Source of the DNA: Thalassospira profundimaris
Lineage (GTDB): Bacteria > Pseudomonadota > Alphaproteobacteria > Rhodospirillales > Thalassospiraceae
Direction of reading: 5' to 3'
NCBI RefSeq assembly: GCF_003326795.1
Contig: NZ_JPWI01000015.1
Location: 1-64,000 of the forward strand
Length of the DNA: 64,000 nucleotides
The notes beneath the pieces are model-generated. The model saw only the letters and a list, made by a program, of their open reading frames with translations. It did not search any database and had not been told where the DNA came from. The position numbers and the translations under genes were made by a program. The first letter of the stretch is position 1, and each line of letters opens with the position of its first letter. Shown here piece after piece: positions 51,389 through 59,997 of this stretch.

Positions 51389-54004
51389 CTATGCTGCATC
51401 GGCGTCGCGCATGCGCGGAGCCGTTTTGGAATTGACGAATGCTTCGACACACCCCGGATATCCATACCGTTCTTCCATAACTCGGTACTCGTTTGCGGGT
51501 TTGTGACCTCCAATGAAGAGCGACAGCAAGTCGCCTTCCGGAGCATTTTTGAGGTTATCCAGATCGGTTTTGAGGATAACCGAGCCCAACGCGCCACTTT
51601 CCATTTGACGCTTGACCAGGACGAATCTCTCAAGATCCTGTGTGCTCGTATGACGTCTGGAAATCATGTCGAATTCCCGATGTGTAACATCGAGGGCTTC
51701 GCCGTAATGGGCCCATACTGCACGGGTATTGGGCAAAAACATCAGGTTCGCATTTGATTCACGTATCCGGTTGATTGACCCGGTTTCAATCATTTGCTCG
51801 ATGAATTGTAAGGCTCCGACGATGACACCCCGCTTGCGACGTGCTTCGTCAAGCCATGTGTTGAAAACCTCAACCATCATTTCCGAACCTTCAAGTAACG
51901 CCTTGAGCTCATCAAGGATCATCAGCCATGGGCAGCCAGTGCGCGCCACTTCCTTGGAAATCCGGTAATGGATGTAGGGCAGGATCGCTTCTGTCAGTCT
52001 TGGGTCAGAAAGAACCTCTTCAAACTCGAAACCGAATATCTGACAGTCATCGTCAAAAATCAGGGTATCCCTGACAGTTTCAGGGCGATCAGGATCAACA
52101 CGGAAAACGTTACTGTATGTCCCGGTTCCGACGAAATCCCGGAACCTGTCCCGGGCCTCCTGCGTATGAAGGTTCTTATAGAACTCATCCATATGGCGGT
52201 GCTTCTTTTCAAGGCCCGCCAAGCCCCTTATGGATTGTTCAATATCCTCAATAACGGCGGTGTCCATCGCATCAACCCGCGCGATGTGATCTCGGAGATA
52301 GCGTACAAGCCAGGGCGTTTCCCCTCCCATATCTTCGCGGATATCAAGCTGGAACGGATTCAGGCGACAGACGTCACCGGAAACAGCACCCGAGGTGTGC
52401 TGAAGCTGGAAATACCGACCGCCGAGAGCTTTGATGGTGATGTAACTGGCATCCCCACGATCAAATACGAAGCATTTAGTGTCAGGATAATGAGTACTCG
52501 ATGCCATCAGGAAATTCATCAGGACCGTTTTCCCCCCGCCCGTCTGACCTATGACAAACGTATGTCCGCGGGCAAGATCGCCAGCACTTTCATGCCAGAC
52601 AAAGCCGTATACCGACTTGTCTACCGTATGAAACAATTGAACCGGCCCCTGCCCCCAGTCACAACGTTCGAGCCCTTGTGAAGGGGACGAAAAGGGCATG
52701 AGATCAGCCACGTTCTGGCTTGTCGGATTAACCTTGAAAATATCAATCCAGTGCGGGGGAAGCATGGAGAGCCATCGATAAGGCAATTGTTCATCATTCA
52801 GCCGGATCGGCGAAAAATTATCCCGGATAAAAATGGACTCAATGCGCTCTATCCGCTTCCAGACATCTACAGGCGAAACACCCAGAACAAATATGGCCAA
52901 TTCAAAAGCAACCAGACGCTGGTCTTCAGCCACATTATCCCCTGAAAGACTTTCTTCGAGCATTTCAAACTGGGCTGCCTTTTGACGTCCCGTTTCCCCC
53001 GAGAGGAAAGACTTGTTGCGGATGGTTTTAAGAAGTTCTTCGCTGGTTTGACGATCCATCGGATCAATCCATTCGCAAAGCATCAGTTCGCTATCTTCTG
53101 CAAGAATTCGACTAATGGTCGCGGTATTGGCAACGGATGCCCAGGTCAGAATGGATACACCGCCAACATAGGTGTCGCTTCCGTTACACGTGAATCTGGC
53201 AAGTCCGCGATTATGCTTTCCCGGTCCAGCTGAAGGTTCATCTTCACCCGCAAGGAAATCGGCTTCTGAACGCACAAGAGTATGGGCGAGACGATGGCCG
53301 GGAATACCGGATTCTGCCATGGCATTTGTCGCAGTAACCAGAACGCCAGGATTCAGGATTGAAGCCAGCATTTCGAGAAGCTCGGATCGCTCTTCTGGTC
53401 GACCTATTGTCAGGATTTCCGGCGAAAAGGGCGACAATACCTGCATAGACATTCTGGTCGCATTTTCCAGTTCTTCGCTTGCTCCGGAACTGCTGCCATC
53501 AATTGACAGGATAATATAATGGCTGTTCCGATAGCTCGCTGTGAACAGCGATGCGTAACAGCGTAAAATGGCCTGGAGCCACCGACTGCGCTCCGACTTT
53601 TGCCCAGAGGTCATAATGTTCGCATATCGGGTCAGATCGACCCGCTGGCGTCGGGAAATCTTACGCATCTGAACGTTTGTATCCGCAAGACGGAACAAAA
53701 GTCCCTTGCGGGCATTTGTCAGATTATAGAGTGCCTCCTCGTCAATCGCGTTGAGATCAACCCCGCCGATTGCAATAATTCTGAAAAGGCTGCCATTCGT
53801 GCAACGTACAGTCTGTTTGTCCCGCAATATGCGGTCAAACAGGACATGATCAACCAGACGCTCTCGCTCCTGGACTGGATCGAGCCATTTTCGCAAGGGG
53901 GTTCCCAATAAAAGGCCACAAGCAATGGCAGGTATCAGGACCCCTGCAAAATAGGCCAGAAACGTCCAAGCGGCGGGCACACGTGAAATTTCTTCAACAA
54001 TCAT
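51389..54004 (-). CDS. virB4: VirB4-type conjugation ATPase
   Basis: ATG 54004, in an ATGA overlap with virB3, gives 871 residues. One N-terminal membrane helix (WTFLAYFAGVLIPAIACGLL) precedes a large cytoplasmic ATPase. The Walker A is IGQTGGGKTVLMNF (near 487) and the Walker B WLMILDELKALLEG (near 693). VirB4 drives pilin extraction and substrate movement. It is a full-length member; the upstream TTG-extended version overlaps virB3 and was not used. Confidence 0.92.
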   Translation of the reverse strand: MIVEEISRVPAAWTFLAYFAGVLIPAIACGLLLGTPLRKWLDPVQERERLVDHVLFDRILRDKQTVRCTNGSLFRIIAIGGVDLNAIDEEALYNLTNARKGLLFRLADTNVQMRKISRRQRVDLTRYANIMTSGQKSERSRWLQAILRCYASLFTASYRNSHYIILSIDGSSSGASEELENATRMSMQVLSPFSPEILTIGRPEERSELLEMLASILNPGVLVTATNAMAESGIPGHRLAHTLVRSEADFLAGEDEPSAGPGKHNRGLARFTCNGSDTYVGGVSILTWASVANTATISRILAEDSELMLCEWIDPMDRQTSEELLKTIRNKSFLSGETGRQKAAQFEMLEESLSGDNVAEDQRLVAFELAIFVLGVSPVDVWKRIERIESIFIRDNFSPIRLNDEQLPYRWLSMLPPHWIDIFKVNPTSQNVADLMPFSSPSQGLERCDWGQGPVQLFHTVDKSVYGFVWHESAGDLARGHTFVIGQTGGGKTVLMNFLMASSTHYPDTKCFVFDRGDASYITIKALGGRYFQLQHTSGAVSGDVCRLNPFQLDIREDMGGETPWLVRYLRDHIARVDAMDTAVIEDIEQSIRGLAGLEKKHRHMDEFYKNLHTQEARDRFRDFVGTGTYSNVFRVDPDRPETVRDTLIFDDDCQIFGFEFEEVLSDPRLTEAILPYIHYRISKEVARTGCPWLMILDELKALLEGSEMMVEVFNTWLDEARRKRGVIVGALQFIEQMIETGSINRIRESNANLMFLPNTRAVWAHYGEALDVTHREFDMISRRHTSTQDLERFVLVKRQMESGALGSVILKTDLDNLKNAPEGDLLSLFIGGHKPANEYRVMEERYGYPGCVEAFVNSKTAPRMRDADAA

Positions 54005-54354
54005 GCGCCAACCTTCCAGCGCGACGCTTTTCTGCGAAGTTTTCGGCCGGCGATCTGGTTGTCTTTGTTTTGATAATGGATTGCCGGAGGCATAAAACGA
54101 AGCCTCCAGCAATTTTCAAGGAAAGGATTGCGATAGGTCAGACCACGAAGAATGCCAAGCCAGATTGCCAATCCGCCCCATGGCAGCAGATAGGCCAGAT
54201 CTCCCACGAACGGGACGATGTTCTGCCAACCAAGTGGCAATGACAGAATGAAACACATCCCGCCCGTCACACCGATGCTCCAGATCATGATGCCCACAGG
54301 CCAGCCATATTGTGTGACCGGATATAAAATACTATTCGGAACTGGACTTGACAT
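54001..54354 (-). CDS. VirB3-type inner-membrane protein
   Basis: The 117-residue protein starts at ATG 54354 with GAGGATC. Two or three hydrophobic segments (GIMIWSIGVTGGMCFILSL, LLPWGGLAIWLGILRGL) precede a basic C-terminal tail. Size, place before virB4 and topology match VirB3 proteins. It overlaps virB4. Confidence 0.78.
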   Translation of the reverse strand: MSSPVPNSILYPVTQYGWPVGIMIWSIGVTGGMCFILSLPLGWQNIVPFVGDLAYLLPWGGLAIWLGILRGLTYRNPFLENCWRLRFMPPAIHYQNKDNQIAGRKLRRKASRWKVGA

Positions 54355-54366
54355 ATTTCGAGATCC

Positions 54367-54738
54367 TCAGGCCGAAATTGCAATCGACCAGATGACGGTA
54401 ATGATCGAAGCGCCCATGACAGCGAGGATCAAACCTGCGATCAACCAGCCAAAATGGGCGATGATCTGTTTTCCGCGAACAGTCATAAGAAGAGCCAGTC
54501 CGACGAAGACAACGGTGCCAATCGGCTTGCCAAGGTCCCGAATAAGGATCGTCAGGTTATCACTGGTCGTCGTCCCTTTCGTCACCAGCGCTTCTTTCGT
54601 TGTCGCTGTTGAACCGGTCAGAGCGAAAGTCGGTTCAATTACAGAAAGCAGAAAAATTGCTGCAATCAGGAATACCGGGAGATAAGGCAGAAGGGCACTG
54701 ACGCCACGACGCGTCTTGTGATAAAAATCTTGTAACAT
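54367..54738 (-). CDS. VirB2-like major pilin
   Basis: ATG 54738 (GGGGTCC upstream) gives 123 residues. It has an N-terminal hydrophobic segment (LLPYLPVFLIAAIFLLSVIE), which may be the signal region, and two further hydrophobic segments (PIGTVVFVGLALLMTV, HFGWLIAGLILAVMGASIIT). This matches VirB2 pilins. It is the first gene of the conjugation operon, and its start is downstream of the 54761-54780 palindrome. Confidence 0.75.
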   Translation of the reverse strand: MLQDFYHKTRRGVSALLPYLPVFLIAAIFLLSVIEPTFALTGSTATTKEALVTKGTTTSDNLTILIRDLGKPIGTVVFVGLALLMTVRGKQIIAHFGWLIAGLILAVMGASIITVIWSIAISA

Positions 54739-54760
54739 TGAATGGACCCCAAAAAATTGT

Positions 54761-54780
54761 TTTGCAAGAACTCTTGCAAA
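54761..54780. promoter_or_regulatory. Perfect palindrome between virB2 and the plus-strand genes
   Basis: TTTGCAAGA-AC-TCTTGCAAA has perfect 9-bp arms identical to the 37120-37139 palindrome. It lies in the divergent promoter region of virB2 (leftward) and the 252-residue gene (rightward), so one regulator could switch both transfer functions and itself. Confidence 0.82.
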
Positions 54781-54820
54781 TGGCATTCTATTAAAAATCG
54801 ACTGCAAGGAAAAGTTTATA

Positions 54821-55579
54821 ATGCAAGAAATTTTCAAATCTCTGGCCAAGCCACGATTGCCAGAGGTTCCAAAAGACAAAATCATCAAAAACTCCATCAA
54901 TCTCTCTGAGCAAAACCATCGTGCCATGACCGAAATCTGCGGTGCGATCCATGGTGTCATTTTGCGAAAAAGAGCAATTGCAGATATTTGCCAAATGCTT
55001 GTTGGCAAAGGCGGCCCTGCTGATGAGGCTACCGAAGCTGTTTTGACCTATCTGATGGACCACCCTGACGGGTCAGATGAAGAGCTGGAAAACCAGATCA
55101 CAAATCATCCCGCCCGTTTTCGTCTTGAAAATGTCGGCGGAATTTATGGTAAGCGGGCCAAGGCCGGGTTCTTTGATGAAAAGCGGTCTGATCTTCTCCG
55201 TTCTGCCGCCTTGTATCGTAAAGACCTGTTCCGTGGACGCACTCCGGAACAATGCCGGGCAATCAATGCTTTAATCGTCGGGAGAAAACCGTCTGCAGGC
55301 ATTGTTTTTGGCATGCTCGTCGAACTCGGACTTGCAACCAGCAAGCGCGAGAACATCAAGCTGGGCAAAGTTCATGAGGAAGAAACGACCAAAACGGCAG
55401 CACTCGAAATTCGCTCTTCGGTGTGGCAGGAAGTGAAGCAAATCCATGCGGAAAGCAGCATTGCCAATTATGTCATCGTCGCTGGGTTGCTACGATTTTC
55501 CCTTGCTCGCTACGAAACGCGCGATCTTATTCTGGAGGCTTTCATATGTCCGGTAAGAGAGTTGTCACTCAAAAAATGA
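54821..55579 (+). CDS. Unknown protein, possible DNA-binding transfer regulator
   Basis: ATG 54821 with AAGGAAAAG upstream gives 252 residues. The N-terminal SINLSEQNHRAMTEICGAIH resembles ribbon-helix-helix or relaxosome-type beginnings, but the fit is weak. Middle and C-terminal parts contain helical stretches without a known motif. Being divergent from virB2 across the palindrome, it could be its autoregulated controller or a relaxosome accessory. The family was not recognised. Confidence 0.5.
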   Translation: MQEIFKSLAKPRLPEVPKDKIIKNSINLSEQNHRAMTEICGAIHGVILRKRAIADICQMLVGKGGPADEATEAVLTYLMDHPDGSDEELENQITNHPARFRLENVGGIYGKRAKAGFFDEKRSDLLRSAALYRKDLFRGRTPEQCRAINALIVGRKPSAGIVFGMLVELGLATSKRENIKLGKVHEEETTKTAALEIRSSVWQEVKQIHAESSIANYVIVAGLLRFSLARYETRDLILEAFICPVRELSLKK

Positions 55580-55953
55580 TGGTTCGCCTTCCCGAAGCCT
55601 ATAATCAGGCATGGAAGCGAGAATTTACCGACAAGCAAAGATTTGCTGGCTTATATCGGGCATGGCAACTGGCCAAGCGCAAACCATACTTCTGGACGCA
55701 TTTCGCACAGAGAATCACAGAGGGCGAGCCGGGCAAAACCACAAGGCTCACCATGCCAATCGATATCGTCGAATATATAGCTGAAAACAAGTCGACGCTA
55801 CGCGTGCCTGTCTCCCACAGTGTGTCCGCCTTGCTCTTTCTGGCATTTACCGATCTCAGCAACATATTATATTGCAAGGACATCGATCAGGGTGACGGAT
55901 TGCATCTGGAAGATGCCGCACCTTCAAATGCAGAGGCAACAGAAGCGGCCTGA
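55546..55953 (+). CDS. Small unknown protein beside the relaxase
   Basis: ATG 55546 has GGAGG upstream and overlaps the previous gene by 34 bases. The 135-residue protein reads VTQKMMVRLPEAYNQAWKRE, then IDIVEYIAENKSTLRVPVSH and ends in Ala/Glu. No domain was recognised. Its stop abuts the relaxase stop (convergent genes). Position and size suggest a relaxosome accessory protein. Confidence 0.5.
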   Translation: MSGKRVVTQKMMVRLPEAYNQAWKREFTDKQRFAGLYRAWQLAKRKPYFWTHFAQRITEGEPGKTTRLTMPIDIVEYIAENKSTLRVPVSHSVSALLFLAFTDLSNILYCKDIDQGDGLHLEDAAPSNAEATEAA

Positions 55954-57900
55954 TTATCTCGGTCGCTTAATTTCCAATTTGCGTCGGACTATTCCTCCAA
56001 TTCTCCGGGATATATCTTCTGTCAGACCAGATTCACGAATGGCGCGCAACACCTGAACCTTTTCTCGACGCGCCTGAATGACAGGGTTCTCATCTACTGC
56101 CCCCTCATCTTTTGTCATATTTCTGACAAGGCGTTCGAGTTTGCGTCCAATATTTCTCAGACCCAGAACAACTTCACTTGCTTCTTCCCAGGACACGTCC
56201 ATACGCTCCCAGGATTTGGGGCCGCGGTTCACCTCACGTTCAACTTCATCCCAAGCCGTTCCATCAGGCAATCGGTTTCGCAATATCACACGCTTTTTAA
56301 GGAACGACCTCTGGCGCTCCAACAGCGTGTCATATTCCTTGCCGGTCCTGGTTTCTCGGCTTTTCTTCCAGGCCATCTCGGAAACAGCGCGCTCAATGGC
56401 CCCGTTAGCTCGGATCAGCTTTTCGAGATGAACCTCGACAAGCCAGTTGTGTTGCGCTGTCTCGACCTGTTTACGATCCTTGTCCAGACGTCTTTGGGCG
56501 TACTGGGTTGCCACGCCAATATTTCCGAACAACCTGCCATAAAATCTGTCCAGCTTGCGCGTATATCGCCTCGCAGAGGTTCCACACTCGGAATCTTCAA
56601 GAAGAAGCTCGAGCCGCGACCTCAGAACTCTGTGGCGTTCATGCAACCACTTCTGCTGATGTTGCCAATCGAGAACCGTTACATATTGTTTGGTTGCTCT
56701 GGTTACAGTTTCCAGATACCGGGCCTGTGCAATGCGAATTGCCGTCGTCGACGCTTTATTTTCATTGTCACGAACCGTAACTATTCGCCGATCAAGCCTT
56801 TCAGCAACAGCCAGTCTTTTGCGGATCCTTTCAATCTCGAACTCTCGATATCGCCAGGCCATTTCAGCTTCCGCAGCCTGTTTGCCCCGGGCTGTAACAA
56901 TTCCACGACGTTCCAGTCCAACGACTGCACTTCCCAGATGTTGCTGAGGGGGTTTATCTATGCCCATTTCCAGATAGGTTCTGGGGTCCCACAAGCGCTT
57001 TACCCCAGATCTTTCAAAAGCTTTGTTTACGATCTTGGCATAGGACGTCCGCAAATCCTTTATAAAGCTCTGTCCTCGCACCTTTTGGTTTTTCATACGG
57101 GCAAAAATAGGCTGATCCCAGGAATCCCAACCCAGAAGTGGACGATCATGGAAAAGAAGATGGAGATGATAATTTCTCGGATCAGATTGTTTTTCGGGAA
57201 GATGAACAACCCCATGCCATGGCAACCCCATATCGTCCAGAATTGCACCAAGCTGTGACAGTATGTCGCGTCGGCCTTCCGGCCCAATAGCTTCCTCATA
57301 TGGAAGTTCAGCAATCACTCTGTGCTGAATCCTCTTTCCGCCGCCTTCACGCCGTTCAACGGCATCCCAAAACATTTTCCGGAACTCGGTCTCACCGTGA
57401 ATATTGCCCACCGAGCTTTCTATACCGGCGGAAAATTCAACCGCATCATCCCTTTCGATATAGGCCTGAAATGCCGCGGCTCCTCCCACACGCAAGCGAG
57501 CCCCGTTAAAGGTTGAGACTTCGCGCATTCCGGCAGGAAGAGATTCGTCAAAGCGGAAGGCACCAATCCCGCCAGGGTGGCGAATATTTGGATGATATGT
57601 CAAACCGGCTTTTTGGGCCGCGGCAGGCTGACCGACACAGTAACGTTGCGACGCACCGACGGATTGCCAGCCTTTGAGGCTGAAGACAAAGGTTTGACCT
57701 CCAGAAGCTGATATCGGTCGGGATGTTTTGAGTGCCGGCACCAATGGGTTGCGACGGGATGCAGCGAACCTTTTAAAATCCCATAGGGGATCAGAATGCA
57801 GCAGGCGTTTAATCAACGCCTCCTCCGCCATGGTGACGCGTCCTAATTTGGGCCCGGTGTCTTCACCGCCATCGAGGAGATCATCAAAAAAAATGCGCAT
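55954..57900 (-). CDS. MobA/MobL-type (MOBQ-like) relaxase
   Basis: The 648-residue protein starts in a TGATG overlap. It has the HUH metal site DPRNYHLHLLFHDRPLLGW (near 240) of the MobA/MobL family, together with the conserved RIQHRVIAELP and LPWHGVVHLP segments. The catalytic Tyr cannot be pinned down; the N-terminal 120 residues (RYCVGQPAAAQKAGLTYHPN) contain candidates. The C-terminal half is charged and helical, without a helicase domain. It nicks oriT and is piloted into the recipient. It is the last gene of the minus-strand operon. Confidence 0.82.
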   Translation of the reverse strand: MRIFFDDLLDGGEDTGPKLGRVTMAEEALIKRLLHSDPLWDFKRFAASRRNPLVPALKTSRPISASGGQTFVFSLKGWQSVGASQRYCVGQPAAAQKAGLTYHPNIRHPGGIGAFRFDESLPAGMREVSTFNGARLRVGGAAAFQAYIERDDAVEFSAGIESSVGNIHGETEFRKMFWDAVERREGGGKRIQHRVIAELPYEEAIGPEGRRDILSQLGAILDDMGLPWHGVVHLPEKQSDPRNYHLHLLFHDRPLLGWDSWDQPIFARMKNQKVRGQSFIKDLRTSYAKIVNKAFERSGVKRLWDPRTYLEMGIDKPPQQHLGSAVVGLERRGIVTARGKQAAEAEMAWRYREFEIERIRKRLAVAERLDRRIVTVRDNENKASTTAIRIAQARYLETVTRATKQYVTVLDWQHQQKWLHERHRVLRSRLELLLEDSECGTSARRYTRKLDRFYGRLFGNIGVATQYAQRRLDKDRKQVETAQHNWLVEVHLEKLIRANGAIERAVSEMAWKKSRETRTGKEYDTLLERQRSFLKKRVILRNRLPDGTAWDEVEREVNRGPKSWERMDVSWEEASEVVLGLRNIGRKLERLVRNMTKDEGAVDENPVIQARREKVQVLRAIRESGLTEDISRRIGGIVRRKLEIKRPR

Positions 57901-58280
57901 CAGTTAAAAGCCATGCATCGGGTCGCAATGGTCTGTATATTGTCTGAGCTGCCTGCCTGAGTCCTGAGAGTGCAAAGGATCAGTGACGGCTTCCCGTCCG
58001 GTTTGGATAGATATATCTCCGTGTTACCTGACAGATAATTCAGGCTTACGCTGGCGGGCTCATAACCCTGTCCAAGGAGTGCTGCTATTGTTCTTGTCTC
58101 GAGCGTCAGAATTTCCTGGTTCCAGGTCCTGGTTTCCTCAGTCTGGGATGTGCGCGGAGTGATCTTCCCCCCGGCATTGCCCTGATAGGCATTCCAACTG
58201 CCTGATTGAGCCAACAACGGTTGGGGCAGAGCGCACAAGCAAATGCTTGCGCCGATTGTCATGATTGATTTCAGCCTCAT
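57900..58280 (-). CDS. Small secreted protein, unknown
   Basis: The 126-residue protein has a clear signal peptide (IMTIGASICLCALPQPLLAQ). The mature part is rich in Thr/Ser/Gly and has two cysteines in the second half. It is coupled by ATGA to DUF5131 upstream and TGATG to the relaxase downstream, so it belongs to the transfer operon. No family was recognised; it could be an envelope entry or exclusion factor. Confidence 0.55.
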   Translation of the reverse strand: MRLKSIMTIGASICLCALPQPLLAQSGSWNAYQGNAGGKITPRTSQTEETRTWNQEILTLETRTIAALLGQGYEPASVSLNYLSGNTEIYLSKPDGKPSLILCTLRTQAGSSDNIQTIATRCMAFN

Positions 58281-59155
58281 GCTGCTTCTCCGCTTTTAGT
58301 CATGCAACGACTGCACAGATTTGAGGAAGCCCAATGGCAGGTTCCATTATCCGTCAGACAGGCATGCAGATCATGGCACCCGCAGCTGATACAACGACGG
58401 ACATTTGATAAAGGAAACTCAAGGATTGACACGCCATCGATGACATTGCCGTGTGGCGCCACACGCCCCGCACCCCATTGCTTGAAGAAAACTGCAACGC
58501 CAGCTGCTTGGCATTGATCAATGAGATTGCGGACCCATTCATAATTCGCCACCAATGGTTCCGCATCTCCCATCTGCTTGCTTTGCCCACCAATGATGAC
58601 CCAATCGAGCAGATGCAGCCATTCAGTCAGATCCACCGGGCCCATGATCGGCTCGATGGATAGGCCCCGCACGATCGCTGGCACCGCTGCCAGCTTGGGC
58701 ATATCCCGATCGACTTCTTCCTGATTGACCATTGTCGCCAGCAACCAGGTATTGCTATAGCCGTGCTCCCAGTCGGCGGGCAGCATTTTAACCGCATTGC
58801 CAATCCGTTTGGTTACCAGGATAAAATCAAGATGATTGGTTGTCCGCAGTGTGTTCCAGACATCTTCGCGCCATTCCTCGGGTACTTCATTGTCGAAAAT
58901 GTCGGAAGCCGAATTCACAAAGAAGCGCTGACGAACACCCAGGCGTGCTGCTTGCTGACTGGCCTTGCGCACTTTCGCGCTAAAACCTTTCACCTTGTGA
59001 CGAGCTTTGCCTTGCCCCCATTCCACCATATGCAAGCGCTTGGCGAAAAGCGCATCGGCATAGCAAAGATTGCAACCCGGGCCGACTGCTGTGCATCCGA
59101 TCCAGGCGTTACCGGAATAATGCGTCCATTCAATACCGGATTCACGTATGGCCAT
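58277..59155 (-). CDS. DUF5131 (phage Gp37/Gp68-like) protein with C-terminal zinc ribbon
   Basis: The 292-residue protein starts at ATG 59155 (AAGGAAAC upstream). It has GCTAVGPGCNLCYADALF (C21, C28, C31), the CX6CX2C signature of the DUF5131 family. NSASDIFDN, FILVTKRIGN and WVIIGGQSKQM are further family blocks. A Cys-rich tail (CISCGCHDLHACL, NLCSRCM) adds a zinc-ribbon-like end. These proteins are common in phages and mobile elements and are thought to be radical-SAM-like; the reaction is unknown. Confidence 0.82.
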   Translation of the reverse strand: MAIRESGIEWTHYSGNAWIGCTAVGPGCNLCYADALFAKRLHMVEWGQGKARHKVKGFSAKVRKASQQAARLGVRQRFFVNSASDIFDNEVPEEWREDVWNTLRTTNHLDFILVTKRIGNAVKMLPADWEHGYSNTWLLATMVNQEEVDRDMPKLAAVPAIVRGLSIEPIMGPVDLTEWLHLLDWVIIGGQSKQMGDAEPLVANYEWVRNLIDQCQAAGVAVFFKQWGAGRVAPHGNVIDGVSILEFPLSNVRRCISCGCHDLHACLTDNGTCHWASSNLCSRCMTKSGEAA

Positions 59156-59192
59156 AATGTTTCCTTTCCAGTTCCATCAGGAGGACGGGGTA

Positions 59193-59255
59193 TTTGAGAG
59201 CAACCTCTGGGGCTTTCGCTTGCAACAGGTCCGCCGATCGAAAGCCGCTCTCAAA
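59193..59255. repeat. Nested inverted repeat between DUF5131 and the PD-(D/E)XK gene
   Basis: Outer arms TTTGAGAGC and GCTCTCAAA enclose inner arms GCTTTCG and CGAAAGC, so a long two-stage hairpin can form. It overlaps the stop of the 59251 gene. No T-run follows. It could be a processing or attenuation structure inside the operon. Confidence 0.55.
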
Positions 59256-59997
59256 TCCCGAAACTGGCAGGAATTGCAGTGCCAGTTGTTTTCCGAACAT
59301 GCTCGGCGAGCTCACGCATCTGTCGAGCTTGCGCTTGCAGCTGCCCTTCAAGTCTACCGCAGCGCTCCTTGGCATCCGCCAATGAGCGGCTTAAACGGGC
59401 TACAAGGTTCTGCTGCTCCCGTTTTCGGTCGAGCACCTCCTGGGCATCGGTGTTGTTGCGCAGTGCCGAGAGGAACAGCAGCAACTCGTGATCACGATTT
59501 CCGGCAAAACGCATCGCTTCGACCTTGGCGCGATGCTCTTTCCGATGCGGGGAGTTCTCGATATGCAGGCAGAGTTGAGGCTTTATGTGTCCACGGCTAT
59601 TCACCCAGATCAGGCCCCATTTCTCGGGCAGATCTGCCGGGGAAATGAGCCCTTCCGGACACAGATAGAACCGCCAGTCGCCAACACCGATTGACGGGTC
59701 AGCCCGAAAGCCCTTCTTTCGGTCTGCAAGAAAATCCGGGCGGCTGGTTTTAACCTCCACCAGATAAGTTCCCGACCATGGACCGGATGCTCGATATCCC
59801 AGCACATCAGGGCTTTCGCCTCCATAGATGCTGCTGATCTCGCGAAGCGCCAAATTGCAGCCAAGTCCACGTGATGAGTGGGCGCGCAACAGCCATTTTC
59901 GAGCGACTTCACAAAGCCTGTCATGCTCACTAAGCGTTCGCTCTTGCAGGTCGGCCGGCACTGTCGCCAGACTTTCAGTGCGTCGAACGATGGTCAT
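59251..59997 (-). CDS. PD-(D/E)XK-fold protein (MmcB-like) with coiled-coil tail
   Basis: ATG 59997 has GGAGAAATCCTG upstream and gives 248 residues. A nuclease-fold core shows E53, D64 (PDVLGYR) and E81-V-K83 (YLVEVKTSRPDF), followed by WGLIWVN and HIENSPHRKEHR. The pattern E...D...ExK is that of PD-(D/E)XK enzymes and of MmcB-like DNA-repair proteins. A helical tail (LDRKREQQNLVARLSRSLAD onward) follows. It might process DNA ends during transfer or act with the nearby methyltransferase; both are inferred. It overlaps the MazG-like gene by TGATG. Confidence 0.7.
   Translation of the reverse strand: MTIVRRTESLATVPADLQERTLSEHDRLCEVARKWLLRAHSSRGLGCNLALREISSIYGGESPDVLGYRASGPWSGTYLVEVKTSRPDFLADRKKGFRADPSIGVGDWRFYLCPEGLISPADLPEKWGLIWVNSRGHIKPQLCLHIENSPHRKEHRAKVEAMRFAGNRDHELLLFLSALRNNTDAQEVLDRKREQQNLVARLSRSLADAKERCGRLEGQLQAQARQMRELAEHVRKTTGTAIPASFGI

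Noticed and set aside
54739-54820. Possible oriT in the virB2/252-residue intergenic region
   Set aside because: Only the 20-bp palindrome is seen. No known nic sequence for MOBQ relaxases was found here or next to the relaxase.
54739-55008. N-terminal extension of the virB2 frame into the divergent gene
   Set aside because: It would run across the palindrome and the plus-strand start. ATG 54738 has its own ribosome site and gives a normal pilin length.
55546-55579. Frameshift joining the 252- and 135-residue genes
   Set aside because: The second has its own strong GGAGG site and ATG, and a 34-base overlap is compatible with normal coupling.
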